64,000 nucleotides of DNA from Prosthecodimorpha staleyi (GTDB taxonomy: Bacteria > Pseudomonadota > Alphaproteobacteria > Rhizobiales > Ancalomicrobiaceae). How positions within the stretch are numbered: position 1 is the first letter of the stretch; each line of letters starts with the position of its first letter. Below the pieces are notes generated by a model. The model was not told the DNA's origin. It ran no database searches and worked only from the letters and a program-made list of their open reading frames with translations. The stretch is from positions 62,001 through 126,000 of the forward strand of contig NZ_JAHHZF010000005.1 of assembly GCF_018729455.1 (NCBI RefSeq), read 5' to 3'. The translations under genes were made by a program, and so were the position numbers. Of this stretch, positions 17,666 through 25,319 are shown piece after piece.

Positions 17666-17717
17666 GTGGTCAAAATCTGCCATTTGCGTCCCGCAAATGC
17701 CAGATTGAATTGACCAC
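17666..17717. repeat. Long imperfect hairpin, first of four in this gap
   Basis: Arms GTGGTCAA, AATCTG and CATTTGCG pair with CGCAAATG, CAGATT and TTGACCAC. There is one C/C mismatch, a three-base bulge and a TCC loop. It begins 10 bp after the CoA-transferase stop and may also stabilise or end that transcript. It is less GC-rich than its surroundings. Confidence 0.6.
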
Positions 17718-17746
17718 GCAATCAAAGAGTTAGTGGCTCGGATTCA

Positions 17747-17773
17747 CGAGACGGATGGGATCCATCCGTCTCG
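17747..17773. repeat. Hairpin with arms CGAGACGGATG/CATCCGTCTCG
   Basis: An 11-bp perfect stem with a 5-base loop (GGATC). The sequence has no T run on either side, so it is not an ordinary intrinsic terminator. It is the second of four consecutive inverted repeats between convergent genes. Confidence 0.6.
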
Positions 17774-17793
17774 ATCGAACCACTAGAGCAAGG

Positions 17794-17822
17794 TCCGATC
17801 AGAGCGGTTCGCTCTGATCGGA
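17794..17822. repeat. REP-like hairpin TCCGATCAGAGCG/CGCTCTGATCGGA
   Basis: A 13-bp perfect stem closed by a three-base GTT loop, flanked by an AAAA run on the plus strand. Short palindromes of this wording occur as dispersed intergenic repeats in Hyphomicrobiales as far as I recall; I cannot count copies here. Confidence 0.6.
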
Positions 17823-17849
17823 AAAAGCTTGCGTAAACAAAAACATGCA

Positions 17850-17885
17850 GAGCATCATCCGATCCACTCAGATCGGATGATGCTC
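17850..17885. repeat. REP-like hairpin with a 15-bp perfect stem
   Basis: GAGCATCATCCGATC pairs perfectly with GATCGGATGATGCTC around the loop CACTCA. The inner GATCGGATG arm recurs in the hairpin at 21626-21647. It ends 49 bp before the 3' end of the minus-strand gene at 17935. Confidence 0.65.
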
Positions 17886-17934
17886 CAGGTGGCGCTCCGG
17901 CCGCCGCGCCGGGACGCGGGTCGGCCAAGGAGGA

Positions 17935-18528
17935 TCACCCCCGCGGGGCGCGGGCGGCGTAGCCGTTGGTCAGATCGATCGCATTCTGCCACGGGCCGAA
18001 GGCGGCGGGGTCGAAGATCGCGAGCGGCGGCAGGGTGCCGGCGATGACGGCATAAAGGGTTCCGGCCGCCTCGGTATCGGCGAAGAGGCGGACCTGGCGG
18101 ATGCCGGGCATCCCGCCGAAGGAGCGGGCGAGCCCGGCCGCGACCTCCGGACGGGCGGTCTCCGGCACGCCGGCGAAGCGCAGGACCGCGACGCGCGGGG
18201 CCGCAGTGACCGCCTCCGAACCCGGGCCGATCTGCTCGCAGACGATGCGCCGGGCGTCGACACGCGACAGCACGCGCCGCGTCCAGGGGCTGTTGTTGGC
18301 CCCGGAGACGCGCGCATAGGCCGAACTGTCCAGGACCGCGACGGAATCGAGATCGTAGAGCGCGAGATATTTCGGCCAACCACTCTCGGCCTCGAAACGA
18401 TGCGCCGTGGTGATGCCCGGAACGGCCAGACGCTCTGGGACGTGCTGGGTATCGTACCAGGCGTTGAACTCGTCCTCGAAATCCGGCGAGGCCTGCATCA
18501 TCACCAGGAGAAGGCCCTTGTTCGGCAT
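17935..18528 (-). CDS. Conserved protein with dimeric alpha/beta-barrel (EthD/DUF4286-like) domains
   Basis: 197-residue protein that I recognise only by its domain style. The N-terminus, MPNKGLLLVMMQASPDF followed by EDEFNAWYDTQHVPERLAVPG, and then LYDLDS, is the pattern of ferredoxin-like stress-responsive or EthD-type proteins. The second half repeats the arrangement more weakly (GMPGIRQVRLFAD, LYAVIAG), suggesting two fused barrel units. Relatives often sit in catabolic clusters with unknown roles. It is transcribed in the same direction as the TRAP operon upstream of it, with a 153-bp gap, so it may be a separate or terminal gene. Confidence 0.65.
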   Translation of the reverse strand: MPNKGLLLVMMQASPDFEDEFNAWYDTQHVPERLAVPGITTAHRFEAESGWPKYLALYDLDSVAVLDSSAYARVSGANNSPWTRRVLSRVDARRIVCEQIGPGSEAVTAAPRVAVLRFAGVPETARPEVAAGLARSFGGMPGIRQVRLFADTEAAGTLYAVIAGTLPPLAIFDPAAFGPWQNAIDLTNGYAARAPRG

Positions 18529-18681
18529 GGGACACCTTGGGTTGGAGCGGTCATGCCGGCGGCCGCGGACGCAGATCGAGCGGGCCGCCGCGGCGAAGCG
18601 AAGGTCTCGTGGTCCGAAGGCGGAAGACCGACGCGCGGCGTTGTCCGGCGGCCGTTCTCCGCAGCCGCCGAAATCAGAACG

Positions 18682-19668
18682 TCACGGGATCAGAACCGTG
18701 GCCCCGATGGTGCGGCGGGATTCGAGCGCCCGGTGGGCCTCCGCGGCCTCCGCCAGCGGCACCTGGCTGTGGACATGGACCTTGACGACCCCGGACAGGA
18801 CCGCGTCGATCACGTCGGCGGCGCGGGCGCGCAGCTCCTCGCGGCTCTGCACGAACCAGGCGAAGGCGGCACTGGTCACCGACAGCGAGCCCTTGCGGTT
18901 GAGCGTGAAGAGATCCAGTGGCGGCACCTTGCCGGAGGCGGTGCCGAACGAGACCATCAGCCCGCGCGGCTTCAGGCAGTCGAGCGAGACCTCGAAGGTG
19001 TCGCGGCCGACGCTGTCATAGACGACCGGCACGCCCTCGCCGGCGGTCAGCGAGCGGACCCGGCCGGGAATGTCGGGGTCGCCGGCGAGAATGACGTGCC
19101 GGCAGCCGTTGGCGCGTGCGACCTCGGCCTTTTCGGGCGTCGAGACCACGCCGATCACCCGGGCGCCGAGATGGGCGGCCCATTGGCAGAGCAGCAGGCC
19201 GACGCCGCCGGCCGCAGCATGAACCAGGATGGTCTGGCCGGGGCCGACAGGAAAGACGCTGCGGATCAGATACTGCGCGGTCAGACCCTTGGTGAAGAGC
19301 GCGGCGGCGGTCACGTCGTCGATCTCGTCGGGCAGCGGGATCAGCCGATCGGCCGGGAAGAGCCGCGCCTCGGCATAGGAGCCCGGCGCGAATTTCGGAC
19401 CGCCGGCCGCATAGGCGACGCGGTCGCCGACGCGCAGGCCCTCGGTGCCGGGGCCGAGCGCCTCGACCACGCCGGCCGCCTCGCCGCCGAGCACGTGCGG
19501 CAGCGAGGGGACCGGATAGCGGCCCTCGCGATTGTGCAGGTCGGCGAAGTTGACCCCGATCGCGCGGTGCCGGACGAGCGCCTCGCCGGGACCCGGCGGG
19601 GCGAGGTCGATATCCTCGTAGCGGAGTTGTTCCGGCCCGCCATAGGCGTGGATTCGGACGGCTTTCAT
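18682..19668 (-). CDS. Quinone oxidoreductase / zinc-independent MDR-family reductase
   Basis: 328-residue medium-chain dehydrogenase/reductase. The N-terminus MKAVRIHAYGGPEQLRYEDI, the GVNFADLHNREGRYP block and the nucleotide motif HAAAGGVGLLLCQWAAHLGARVIG identify the NADPH:quinone reductase branch. The cysteines and histidines of the zinc-dependent branch are absent. The ATG at 19668 is 14 bp after the DctM stop, so it is probably the last gene of the TRAP operon. It may reduce an enone or quinone derived from the imported substrate. Confidence 0.88.
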   Translation of the reverse strand: MKAVRIHAYGGPEQLRYEDIDLAPPGPGEALVRHRAIGVNFADLHNREGRYPVPSLPHVLGGEAAGVVEALGPGTEGLRVGDRVAYAAGGPKFAPGSYAEARLFPADRLIPLPDEIDDVTAAALFTKGLTAQYLIRSVFPVGPGQTILVHAAAGGVGLLLCQWAAHLGARVIGVVSTPEKAEVARANGCRHVILAGDPDIPGRVRSLTAGEGVPVVYDSVGRDTFEVSLDCLKPRGLMVSFGTASGKVPPLDLFTLNRKGSLSVTSAAFAWFVQSREELRARAADVIDAVLSGVVKVHVHSQVPLAEAAEAHRALESRRTIGATVLIP

Positions 19669-19682
19669 GGGTGGGGTTCCGA

Positions 19683-20993
19683 TCAGCGCATGGATTGGGG
19701 CAGATAGAGGGCCATCTCCGGGAACAGCACCAGGAGCAGCAGCATCAGCGCGCAGGTGCCGATGAACGGCCACAGGCCGCGGAAGATCTCCTCGAGCGAG
19801 ACCAGGTTGCCGGCCGCGCCCTTGACGACGAAGCAGTTCATTCCGACCGGTGGCGTGATCGCACCGATCTCGGCCAGCACGATGACGTAGACGCCGAACC
19901 AGAGCGGATCGAAGCCGAGCCCCATCATGACCGGGTGGGTGATCGGCAGCGAGATGGCGAGCAGCGAGGGCGCATCCATCAGCATGCCGAAGATCAGGTA
20001 GATGATGGTGACCAGGAACAGCACGGTCCAGACCGACAGGCCGGAATTGCTCAGGATGTCCTTGATCTCGTCGGAGACGCCGGAGAGTGCCAGAAACCGG
20101 GCGAACAGCAGGCCGCCGATGATGATGGCGAAGATCATCGCGGTCAGCGTCACGGTGTCGAGCAGGGTCTTGGAGAGCGCCTTCACGTCGATGCCGCGGT
20201 TGCGCACCACCGCCATCAGGAAGGTGACAAGAGCGCCGATGCCGCCGCCTTCGGTCGGCGTGAAATAGCCGCCATAGAGGCCGCCGATCATCACCACGAT
20301 GACGGTAAAGAGCGGCGCGATCAGGCGCAGCGACCAGAGCATCTCGCGAAGGGTGAAGCGCTCGCGGAAGCGCGGTGCGTAGGCCGGCTTGACCACCGAG
20401 ACGACCAGAATGGTCAGGCCGATCAGGGTCGCGAAGACGATGCCGGGGATGATGCCGGCGATCAGCAGTTCGCCGATCGAGGAGTTGGTCAGAATGCCGT
20501 AGACGACCATCAGGGCGCTCGGCGGGATCAGCACCGCAAGCGTGCCGGCGATGGCGATGCAGGCAGACGCGAAGCCCTTGTTGTAGCCGCGCGAGGCCAT
20601 CTCCGGCAGGGCCAGCTTGGTGAACAGCATGGCCGAGCCGACGCTGGAGCCGGACGCGGCCCCGAAGGCCGCCGCCGCCCCGGTGGTCGCGACCGCCAGG
20701 CCGCCGGGCAGCCGGCCGAGCCATTTGGTGCAGGCATCGAACAGGTCGTTGCCGATGCCGGCCTGCATGGCGAAGAAGCCCATCAGCAGGAACATCGGGA
20801 TGACGCTGAAGTGGAAGCTGTTGACAGTTTCGAAGTAAAGCGTGCCGAGCACGGTGAGCGCCGGCGCAAAACCGGTCAATACGGTCAAGCCCAGAAAACC
20901 GACGGTGGTCAGAGCGACCATGATCGGCGCGCCGAGGAAGATCGAGGCCAGCATGGCGGCCGCGCCGATGAAGCCGATCGTCACGTCAGACAT
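19683..20993 (-). CDS. dctM: TRAP transporter large permease subunit
   Basis: 436-residue inner-membrane protein of the DctM family with about 12-13 predicted hydrophobic segments. Family stretches include FLGAPIMVALTTVGFLG, the ASGSSVGSAMLFTKLALPEM region near residue 115, a PPSALMVVYGILTNSSIGELLIAG block and GAITPPVGMNCFVVKG near the C-terminus. It forms the sodium-coupled translocation channel with DctQ. Its start overlaps the DctQ stop by 8 bp, showing tight coupling. Confidence 0.93.
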   Translation of the reverse strand: MSDVTIGFIGAAAMLASIFLGAPIMVALTTVGFLGLTVLTGFAPALTVLGTLYFETVNSFHFSVIPMFLLMGFFAMQAGIGNDLFDACTKWLGRLPGGLAVATTGAAAAFGAASGSSVGSAMLFTKLALPEMASRGYNKGFASACIAIAGTLAVLIPPSALMVVYGILTNSSIGELLIAGIIPGIVFATLIGLTILVVSVVKPAYAPRFRERFTLREMLWSLRLIAPLFTVIVVMIGGLYGGYFTPTEGGGIGALVTFLMAVVRNRGIDVKALSKTLLDTVTLTAMIFAIIIGGLLFARFLALSGVSDEIKDILSNSGLSVWTVLFLVTIIYLIFGMLMDAPSLLAISLPITHPVMMGLGFDPLWFGVYVIVLAEIGAITPPVGMNCFVVKGAAGNLVSLEEIFRGLWPFIGTCALMLLLLVLFPEMALYLPQSMR

Positions 20994-21555
20994 GCAGATG
21001 GTCCTTCTCGTGATCGGGCGCGGCCGCGGACAGGTCGCCGTCGCTATGGGCGAACAGGGCGACCAGGGCTTCGAGCGCGAACTGCACCGCGATCAGGACG
21101 GCGCCGACCGTCACGGCGAATTTGGCGGGATAGAGCGGGAAGCGCACCGTGGCGCCCCAGACCTGCTCGTTCATAGCATAGGAGCGCAGGGCGAAGTTGA
21201 ACGAGCCGTAGGCGACCGCGCAGAACAGAAGAAAGCCGACCGTCATCCAGAACAGGTACAGGAACCGGTTCGCCGCCTTCGAGAAGCGCGAGGTCAGGAA
21301 CACGGTGTTCACATGCTCGCCGCGGAACAGCACATAGCCGAAGGGCAGCATGATCGAGGCGGTCAGCAGCGACTGGGTCAGTTCGACGCCGCCCGGAACG
21401 GGGGCATTGAAGATCTTGCGCGACAGCGCATTGGCGTCGATCAGCCACATCATCACGAAGCAGATCACGCCGGACAGCAGCGTTGCGCCGAGGAGAATGC
21501 GGCCGAAGGCGCGCCGCAATCGAAGGATGGTCCGCTTCAAGAGGACGCTCCGCAA
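20986..21555 (-). CDS. dctQ: TRAP transporter small permease subunit
   Basis: 189-residue membrane protein with four predicted helices, including LLGATLLSGVICFVMMW, ILMPFGYVLFRGE-type and VGFLLFCAVAYGSFNFALRSY segments. The RGEHVNTVFL wording and the FPLYPAKFAVTVGAVLIAVQF stretch are typical of DctQ. The C-terminus is short and charged. It lies between dctP and dctM. Confidence 0.88.
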   Translation of the reverse strand: MRSVLLKRTILRLRRAFGRILLGATLLSGVICFVMMWLIDANALSRKIFNAPVPGGVELTQSLLTASIMLPFGYVLFRGEHVNTVFLTSRFSKAANRFLYLFWMTVGFLLFCAVAYGSFNFALRSYAMNEQVWGATVRFPLYPAKFAVTVGAVLIAVQFALEALVALFAHSDGDLSAAAPDHEKDHLHV

Positions 21556-21625
21556 AACGAGGGACGGACGGCACGATCGCCGCGCCGGCCCACAGCCTGC
21601 AGCCTTGTACCGGAGCCGCCCATTC

Positions 21626-21647
21626 GATCGGATGAGGCCATCCGATC
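21626..21647. repeat. Hairpin GATCGGATG/CATCCGATC between dctP and dctQ
   Basis: A 9-bp perfect stem with loop AGGC lies in the 139-bp gap between dctQ and dctP. One arm is identical to part of the long hairpin at 17850-17885. A hairpin after the binding-protein gene is a common way to keep its mRNA more abundant than that of the permease genes. Confidence 0.5.
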
Positions 21648-21694
21648 CGGTCGGGCTCCGGCGGGCCGCAGGCCACGGGCCGGCGCGGCAGGGA

Positions 21695-22714
21695 TCACTT
21701 GGTCAGTTCGTCGACCACCTTCTTGGCGGTGGTCTCCGGCATGCCGGCCTTGGTGGCGCGGGTGATCCAGCTGGCGCGCACCGCCTGGACCTTGGCGTTT
21801 TCGAGCGTCGCCTTGAGGAAGTCGTCCTTCGGGAAGGCGATCACCTCGACTTTGCCGTTGGCCTTCCAGGCCGCGCGGGTATCCTCGATCGACTTGGCGT
21901 AGACGCGGAGGAACTCGTTCAGATAGTCCTCCTTCATGTCGTCGATGATCTTCTTCAGGTCTTCAGGGAGAGCGTTGTACTTGTCAATGTTCATGACCAG
22001 GATGTGGCCCCAGGAGGCGCCCATCGGAACGTCGATGTAGTATTTGGCGACATCGGCCCATTTCCAGCCGACGGTCAGCGGCGGGTCGCCGGGCGAGCAG
22101 TCCAGGATGCCGTTGGAGAGGGCCTCGTAGCCGTCGACATCGGCCATCGAGACCGGCACGGCGCCGAGCGCTTCCAGCATGGCCGGCAACGCGATGCCGT
22201 AGGACCGGATGCGCAGGCCCTTGAAGTCGGCCAGCGTACGCACCGGCTTGGTGCAGATGATGCCGTAGCTCGGCAGCGGGCGGACGCTGACCAGCTTGAG
22301 CTTGTACTTGGCCAGTTCGGCGGCGAATTCCGGATGCTCGCCGTGCCACTTGAGCATCAGCTTGCCGAGTTCGGCCTGCGACTTGGGCTGCGGCCAGAAG
22401 AACGGGATGGCGTTGTTGATCGGGAATTGGTCGGGGAAGTAGGGCGTGACCAGCGGGCCGATGTCGATGATCTTGTTCTCGACCGCCGTCGGCACCTCGC
22501 CGACTTTCACCACCGTGCCGCCCCACAGCATGGTGACGGAATGCTTGCCGCCGGCGCGCTTGTTGATCTCGTTGCCCATCCATTCGGCGGTGCGCGAATA
22601 CTCGTTTGCGCCTTGGGGCATGTAGTCGCCGTATTTCAGGCGCTCGGCGGTCGCCGTGCCCGCACAAAGCAGCGAGACCGCAAGTGTTCCGATCAGCGTC
22701 TTCAGGCTCTTCAT
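21695..22714 (-). CDS. dctP: TRAP transporter substrate-binding protein, DctP family
   Basis: 339-residue periplasmic binding protein. The signal peptide is MKSLKTLIGTLAVSLLCAGTATA with cleavage before ERLKYG. The substrate-binding arginine region is FKGLRIRSYG, and the following ALGAVPVSMADVDGYEALSNGILD is the family's typical block. I chose the ATG at 22714, which is spaced 5 bp from a strong GGGAGGA; an ATG directly upstream (22717) is too close to it. The substrate class is not evident; the family carries mostly carboxylates. Confidence 0.92.
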   Translation of the reverse strand: MKSLKTLIGTLAVSLLCAGTATAERLKYGDYMPQGANEYSRTAEWMGNEINKRAGGKHSVTMLWGGTVVKVGEVPTAVENKIIDIGPLVTPYFPDQFPINNAIPFFWPQPKSQAELGKLMLKWHGEHPEFAAELAKYKLKLVSVRPLPSYGIICTKPVRTLADFKGLRIRSYGIALPAMLEALGAVPVSMADVDGYEALSNGILDCSPGDPPLTVGWKWADVAKYYIDVPMGASWGHILVMNIDKYNALPEDLKKIIDDMKEDYLNEFLRVYAKSIEDTRAAWKANGKVEVIAFPKDDFLKATLENAKVQAVRASWITRATKAGMPETTAKKVVDELTK

Positions 22715-22872
22715 CATGTCCTCCCGGGTGCTTTTTCTTGACGAACCGGACGGCCTCTCGCGGACCGCCGCCGATCGGCGCGAACCGCCGCGCCGGTGGG
22801 TCTGACGGGACCGGCGAGCCAGCCCGGTTCGGATGACGGGAAGTGTTTCATCCTTTCGTCGGATCGTCAACG

Positions 22873-22884
22873 AGTGTCGACACT
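22873..22884. promoter_or_regulatory. 12-bp perfect palindrome upstream of dctP
   Basis: AGTGTCGACACT is a perfect palindrome about 160 bp upstream of dctP, just before a TTGACG that could be a minus-strand -35 box (22868-22863). It is therefore a candidate operator for the TRAP operon. The rest of the 615-bp gap between dctP and the Liv binding-protein gene (22715-23329) holds no gene I can support, apart from the terminator hairpin near its right end. Confidence 0.4.
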
Positions 22885-23274
22885 ATGCATCGCACGGGGT
22901 TGACCAGGCCGTGACCGAAAAGCGCTGCAATCCCGCATCCAAAAGGCCGTCCTCCGCCCGGCGGCAAACAGTTATGCGTCCGCCGGATGGCACGAAGCCG
23001 GCTGTTTTCGAGGCGATCCCAGCGGTACCAGGCGCCCGGCATCGACGCCTGGCCGGGGCTCGATGCGGCCCCGCCGGTATAGCCATGATCGCGGTCCAAG
23101 CGGATCATGTGTCGAAACTAGAGGGTGAACCATGGCCCGAGGCTGCCGCGGCAGGCCCCTGGGCGCCGGCGGAGGGGGTTGGCGGCGCAGCCGCAGGGCG
23201 GGCAGTGCCGGACCGGAACGGTGACGCCTGATCGCCTGACACCGGCCGCGACGGCGCACGGTGCCGAAGCGGAA

Positions 23275-23304
23275 GGGGGCCGCGCGATCGCTCGCGCGGC
23301 CCCC
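23275..23304 (-). terminator. Terminator hairpin downstream of the Liv operon
   Basis: A 13-bp perfect GC stem (GGGGGCCGCGCGA/TCGCGCGGCCCCC) with loop TCGC lies 25 bp beyond the stop of the binding-protein gene. On the minus strand it is followed by TTCCGCTTC, only weakly T-rich. Its loop is the same as that of the hppA terminator at 55229-55258. Confidence 0.6.
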
Positions 23305-23329
23305 GGGATTGCGGATGGATCGGCTTCGA

Positions 23330-24571
23330 TCAGCGCTTCGGCCAGATCGGATCGGCGGTGGCGGAAGCCGGCGGATAGATCGGCACCGGCACGCCCTTCT
23401 GCCACTGCACGATGATCAGCTTGGCGTCGATGCGCTTGCCGGTCTCGTCGAAGCGGATGCGGTTGCCGGGATAGAACAAGGCCGGACCGTCGGTCACGTC
23501 CATCTTGCGCAGCGCTTCGGCGACGGCCTTGCGGTCGGCCTTCTTGGCCTCCTCGACGGCGCGGATGATGGTCATCACGTCGCCATACGCGCAGATCGAA
23601 TCCTGCGTCATCCAGGGCTCGCCGGTCGCCTTCTTGAAGCGGTCGATGATGCCGTCCTGGCCCTTGGCGCCCCAGTTGCCGACGACCGTCATGACGCCTT
23701 CGAGCAGGTCGGGGCCGATATTCTTGAGGAGTTCCGGCGTGCCCATATGGGCGCCGGATCCGATGATCGGCATCCGGCCCTTGCCGAGATTGAACTCGTT
23801 GACCTTCTCCAGCAGGAGCTTGTCGTCCGGCACGCTGGTGCCGAGCATGAGCAGGAATTCCGGCCGCTTGGAGCGCGCCTGTTGGATCAACGCGGTGGCG
23901 TCGGCGAGCGGCGGCGTGAAGGTCTCGTCGAACAGGACCTTGATGCCGGACTTCTCGAAGGCGCCATCGCGCATCGGCTTGGCGAAGGATACGGAGGCGG
24001 CCGTGTTGTCGGCGATGATGCCGGTGGTGGCCGGCCGCTTGCCGGTCGCCTTCTCGGCCACGTCCATCAGCGCCGGCAGGGCGTCCTGGGCCTGGCGGCC
24101 GCCGGTCGGCGACATCTGGAAGATATACTTGTAGCCGCGCGACGTGATCGAGTCCGCATAGGACAAGGTCAGCATCGGCAGTTCGGCGCGCTCGGTGACC
24201 TCGCTCACGGCGAGCGTGAAGGACGACAGCCAGGCGCCTGTCACGCCGACCAGATCGGGTTCCTGCGCGACCATGCGCTGGGCCGCGTTCTTGGCCTTCT
24301 CGGTGGAATCGCCAGCGTCGAACAGCACCAGCGTGACCTTCGCCCCGCCCAGCGCCTTGACGCCGCCCGCCGCGTTGATGTCGGCGACCGCCAGTTCGGC
24401 GCCCTTCTTCATCAGTTCGCCCTGGCGGGCCCAGGGGCCGGACAGCGGCGCGATCAGCGCCACCTTGACCTCGGCCGGGGCCTGGGCGAAGGCCATCCGG
24501 CTGGTCGAGGAGAGGAGCGCGGCACCGGATGCCGCCAGTATCCCGTTCAGAACCGTGCGTCTCGTGGTCAT
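23330..24571 (-). CDS. ABC transporter substrate-binding protein, LivK/branched-chain type
   Basis: 413-residue periplasmic binding protein of the type-1 (leucine-binding) fold. The N-terminus MTTRRTVLNGILAASGAALL, ending in AFAQA, is a twin-arginine-like signal. The mature part begins VKVALIAPLSGPWARQGE, followed by LAVADINAAGGVKALGGAKV and the usual VAQEPDLVGVTGAWLSS region. The ATG at 24571 has GGGAGGATCC upstream. Unusually it is the last gene of its operon, after the permease and ATPase genes. Members bind amino acids, amides, urea or aromatic acids; ligand not determinable. Confidence 0.9.
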   Translation of the reverse strand: MTTRRTVLNGILAASGAALLSSTSRMAFAQAPAEVKVALIAPLSGPWARQGELMKKGAELAVADINAAGGVKALGGAKVTLVLFDAGDSTEKAKNAAQRMVAQEPDLVGVTGAWLSSFTLAVSEVTERAELPMLTLSYADSITSRGYKYIFQMSPTGGRQAQDALPALMDVAEKATGKRPATTGIIADNTAASVSFAKPMRDGAFEKSGIKVLFDETFTPPLADATALIQQARSKRPEFLLMLGTSVPDDKLLLEKVNEFNLGKGRMPIIGSGAHMGTPELLKNIGPDLLEGVMTVVGNWGAKGQDGIIDRFKKATGEPWMTQDSICAYGDVMTIIRAVEEAKKADRKAVAEALRKMDVTDGPALFYPGNRIRFDETGKRIDAKLIIVQWQKGVPVPIYPPASATADPIWPKR

Positions 24572-24611
24572 GGATCCTCCCAATGGTGCTGTTTTCGCAG
24601 TTGTTCCCGGG

Positions 24612-25319
24612 TCACATGCCCAGGTAGGCCTTGCGGATGCGGTCGTCGGACAGAAGTTCGTTCTGACCGCCCGACAGGACGACGCGGCCGGTCTCCAGGA
24701 CGTAGCCGCGATCACAGGATTCCAGGGCTTCCACGGCGCGCTGCTCGACCAGCACGACGGTGAGGTTGCGGGCCCGGCGGATTTCGACGACCGCGTCGAA
24801 GATCTGGTCGGCGACCGTCGGGGCGAGGCCCATCGAGGGTTCGTCGAGCAGGAGCAGCTTCGGCGAGGAGGCGAGGCCGCGCGCGATGGCGACCATCTGC
24901 TGCTGTCCGCCGGAGAGCGTGCCGGCCAGCTGGCGCCGACGCTCCAGGAGAATCGGGAACAGCCGGTAGATGTAGTCGATATTGGCGGCCCAATCGCGCC
25001 GGCCCGCCTCCGTGAAGGCGCCCATCTGCAGGTTCTCCTCGACCGAGAGCGAGGGGAACACCTGCCGGCCCTCCGGCACATGGGCGATGCCGAGATGCGG
25101 CCGATGGTGCGCCGGCACGGCGAGCAGGTCCTGCCCCTCGAACCGGATCGAGCCGGCCCGTGCCGCCACGGTGCCCGAGACGGTCTTGAACAGTGTGGTC
25201 TTGCCGGCCCCGTTCGGGCCGACGACCGAGACGAATTCGCCCGCCGCCACCGATAGGGTCACGCCCGCCAGGGCCATCACGCCGCCGTAGCCGGCCTCCA
25301 GATCACGGATCTCAAGCAC
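24612..25319 (-). CDS. livF: Branched-chain-type ABC transporter ATP-binding protein
   Basis: 235-residue ATPase of the LivF family. Walker A is GPNGAGKTTLFK near residue 36, the signature is LSGGQQQMVAIARGL and Walker B is LLLLDEPSMGL. The HRPHLGIAHVPEGRQVFPSLSVEENL stretch is diagnostic for LivF. It overlaps the end of the LivM-LivG fusion gene by 8 bp. Confidence 0.93.
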   Translation of the reverse strand: MLEIRDLEAGYGGVMALAGVTLSVAAGEFVSVVGPNGAGKTTLFKTVSGTVAARAGSIRFEGQDLLAVPAHHRPHLGIAHVPEGRQVFPSLSVEENLQMGAFTEAGRRDWAANIDYIYRLFPILLERRRQLAGTLSGGQQQMVAIARGLASSPKLLLLDEPSMGLAPTVADQIFDAVVEIRRARNLTVVLVEQRAVEALESCDRGYVLETGRVVLSGGQNELLSDDRIRKAYLGM

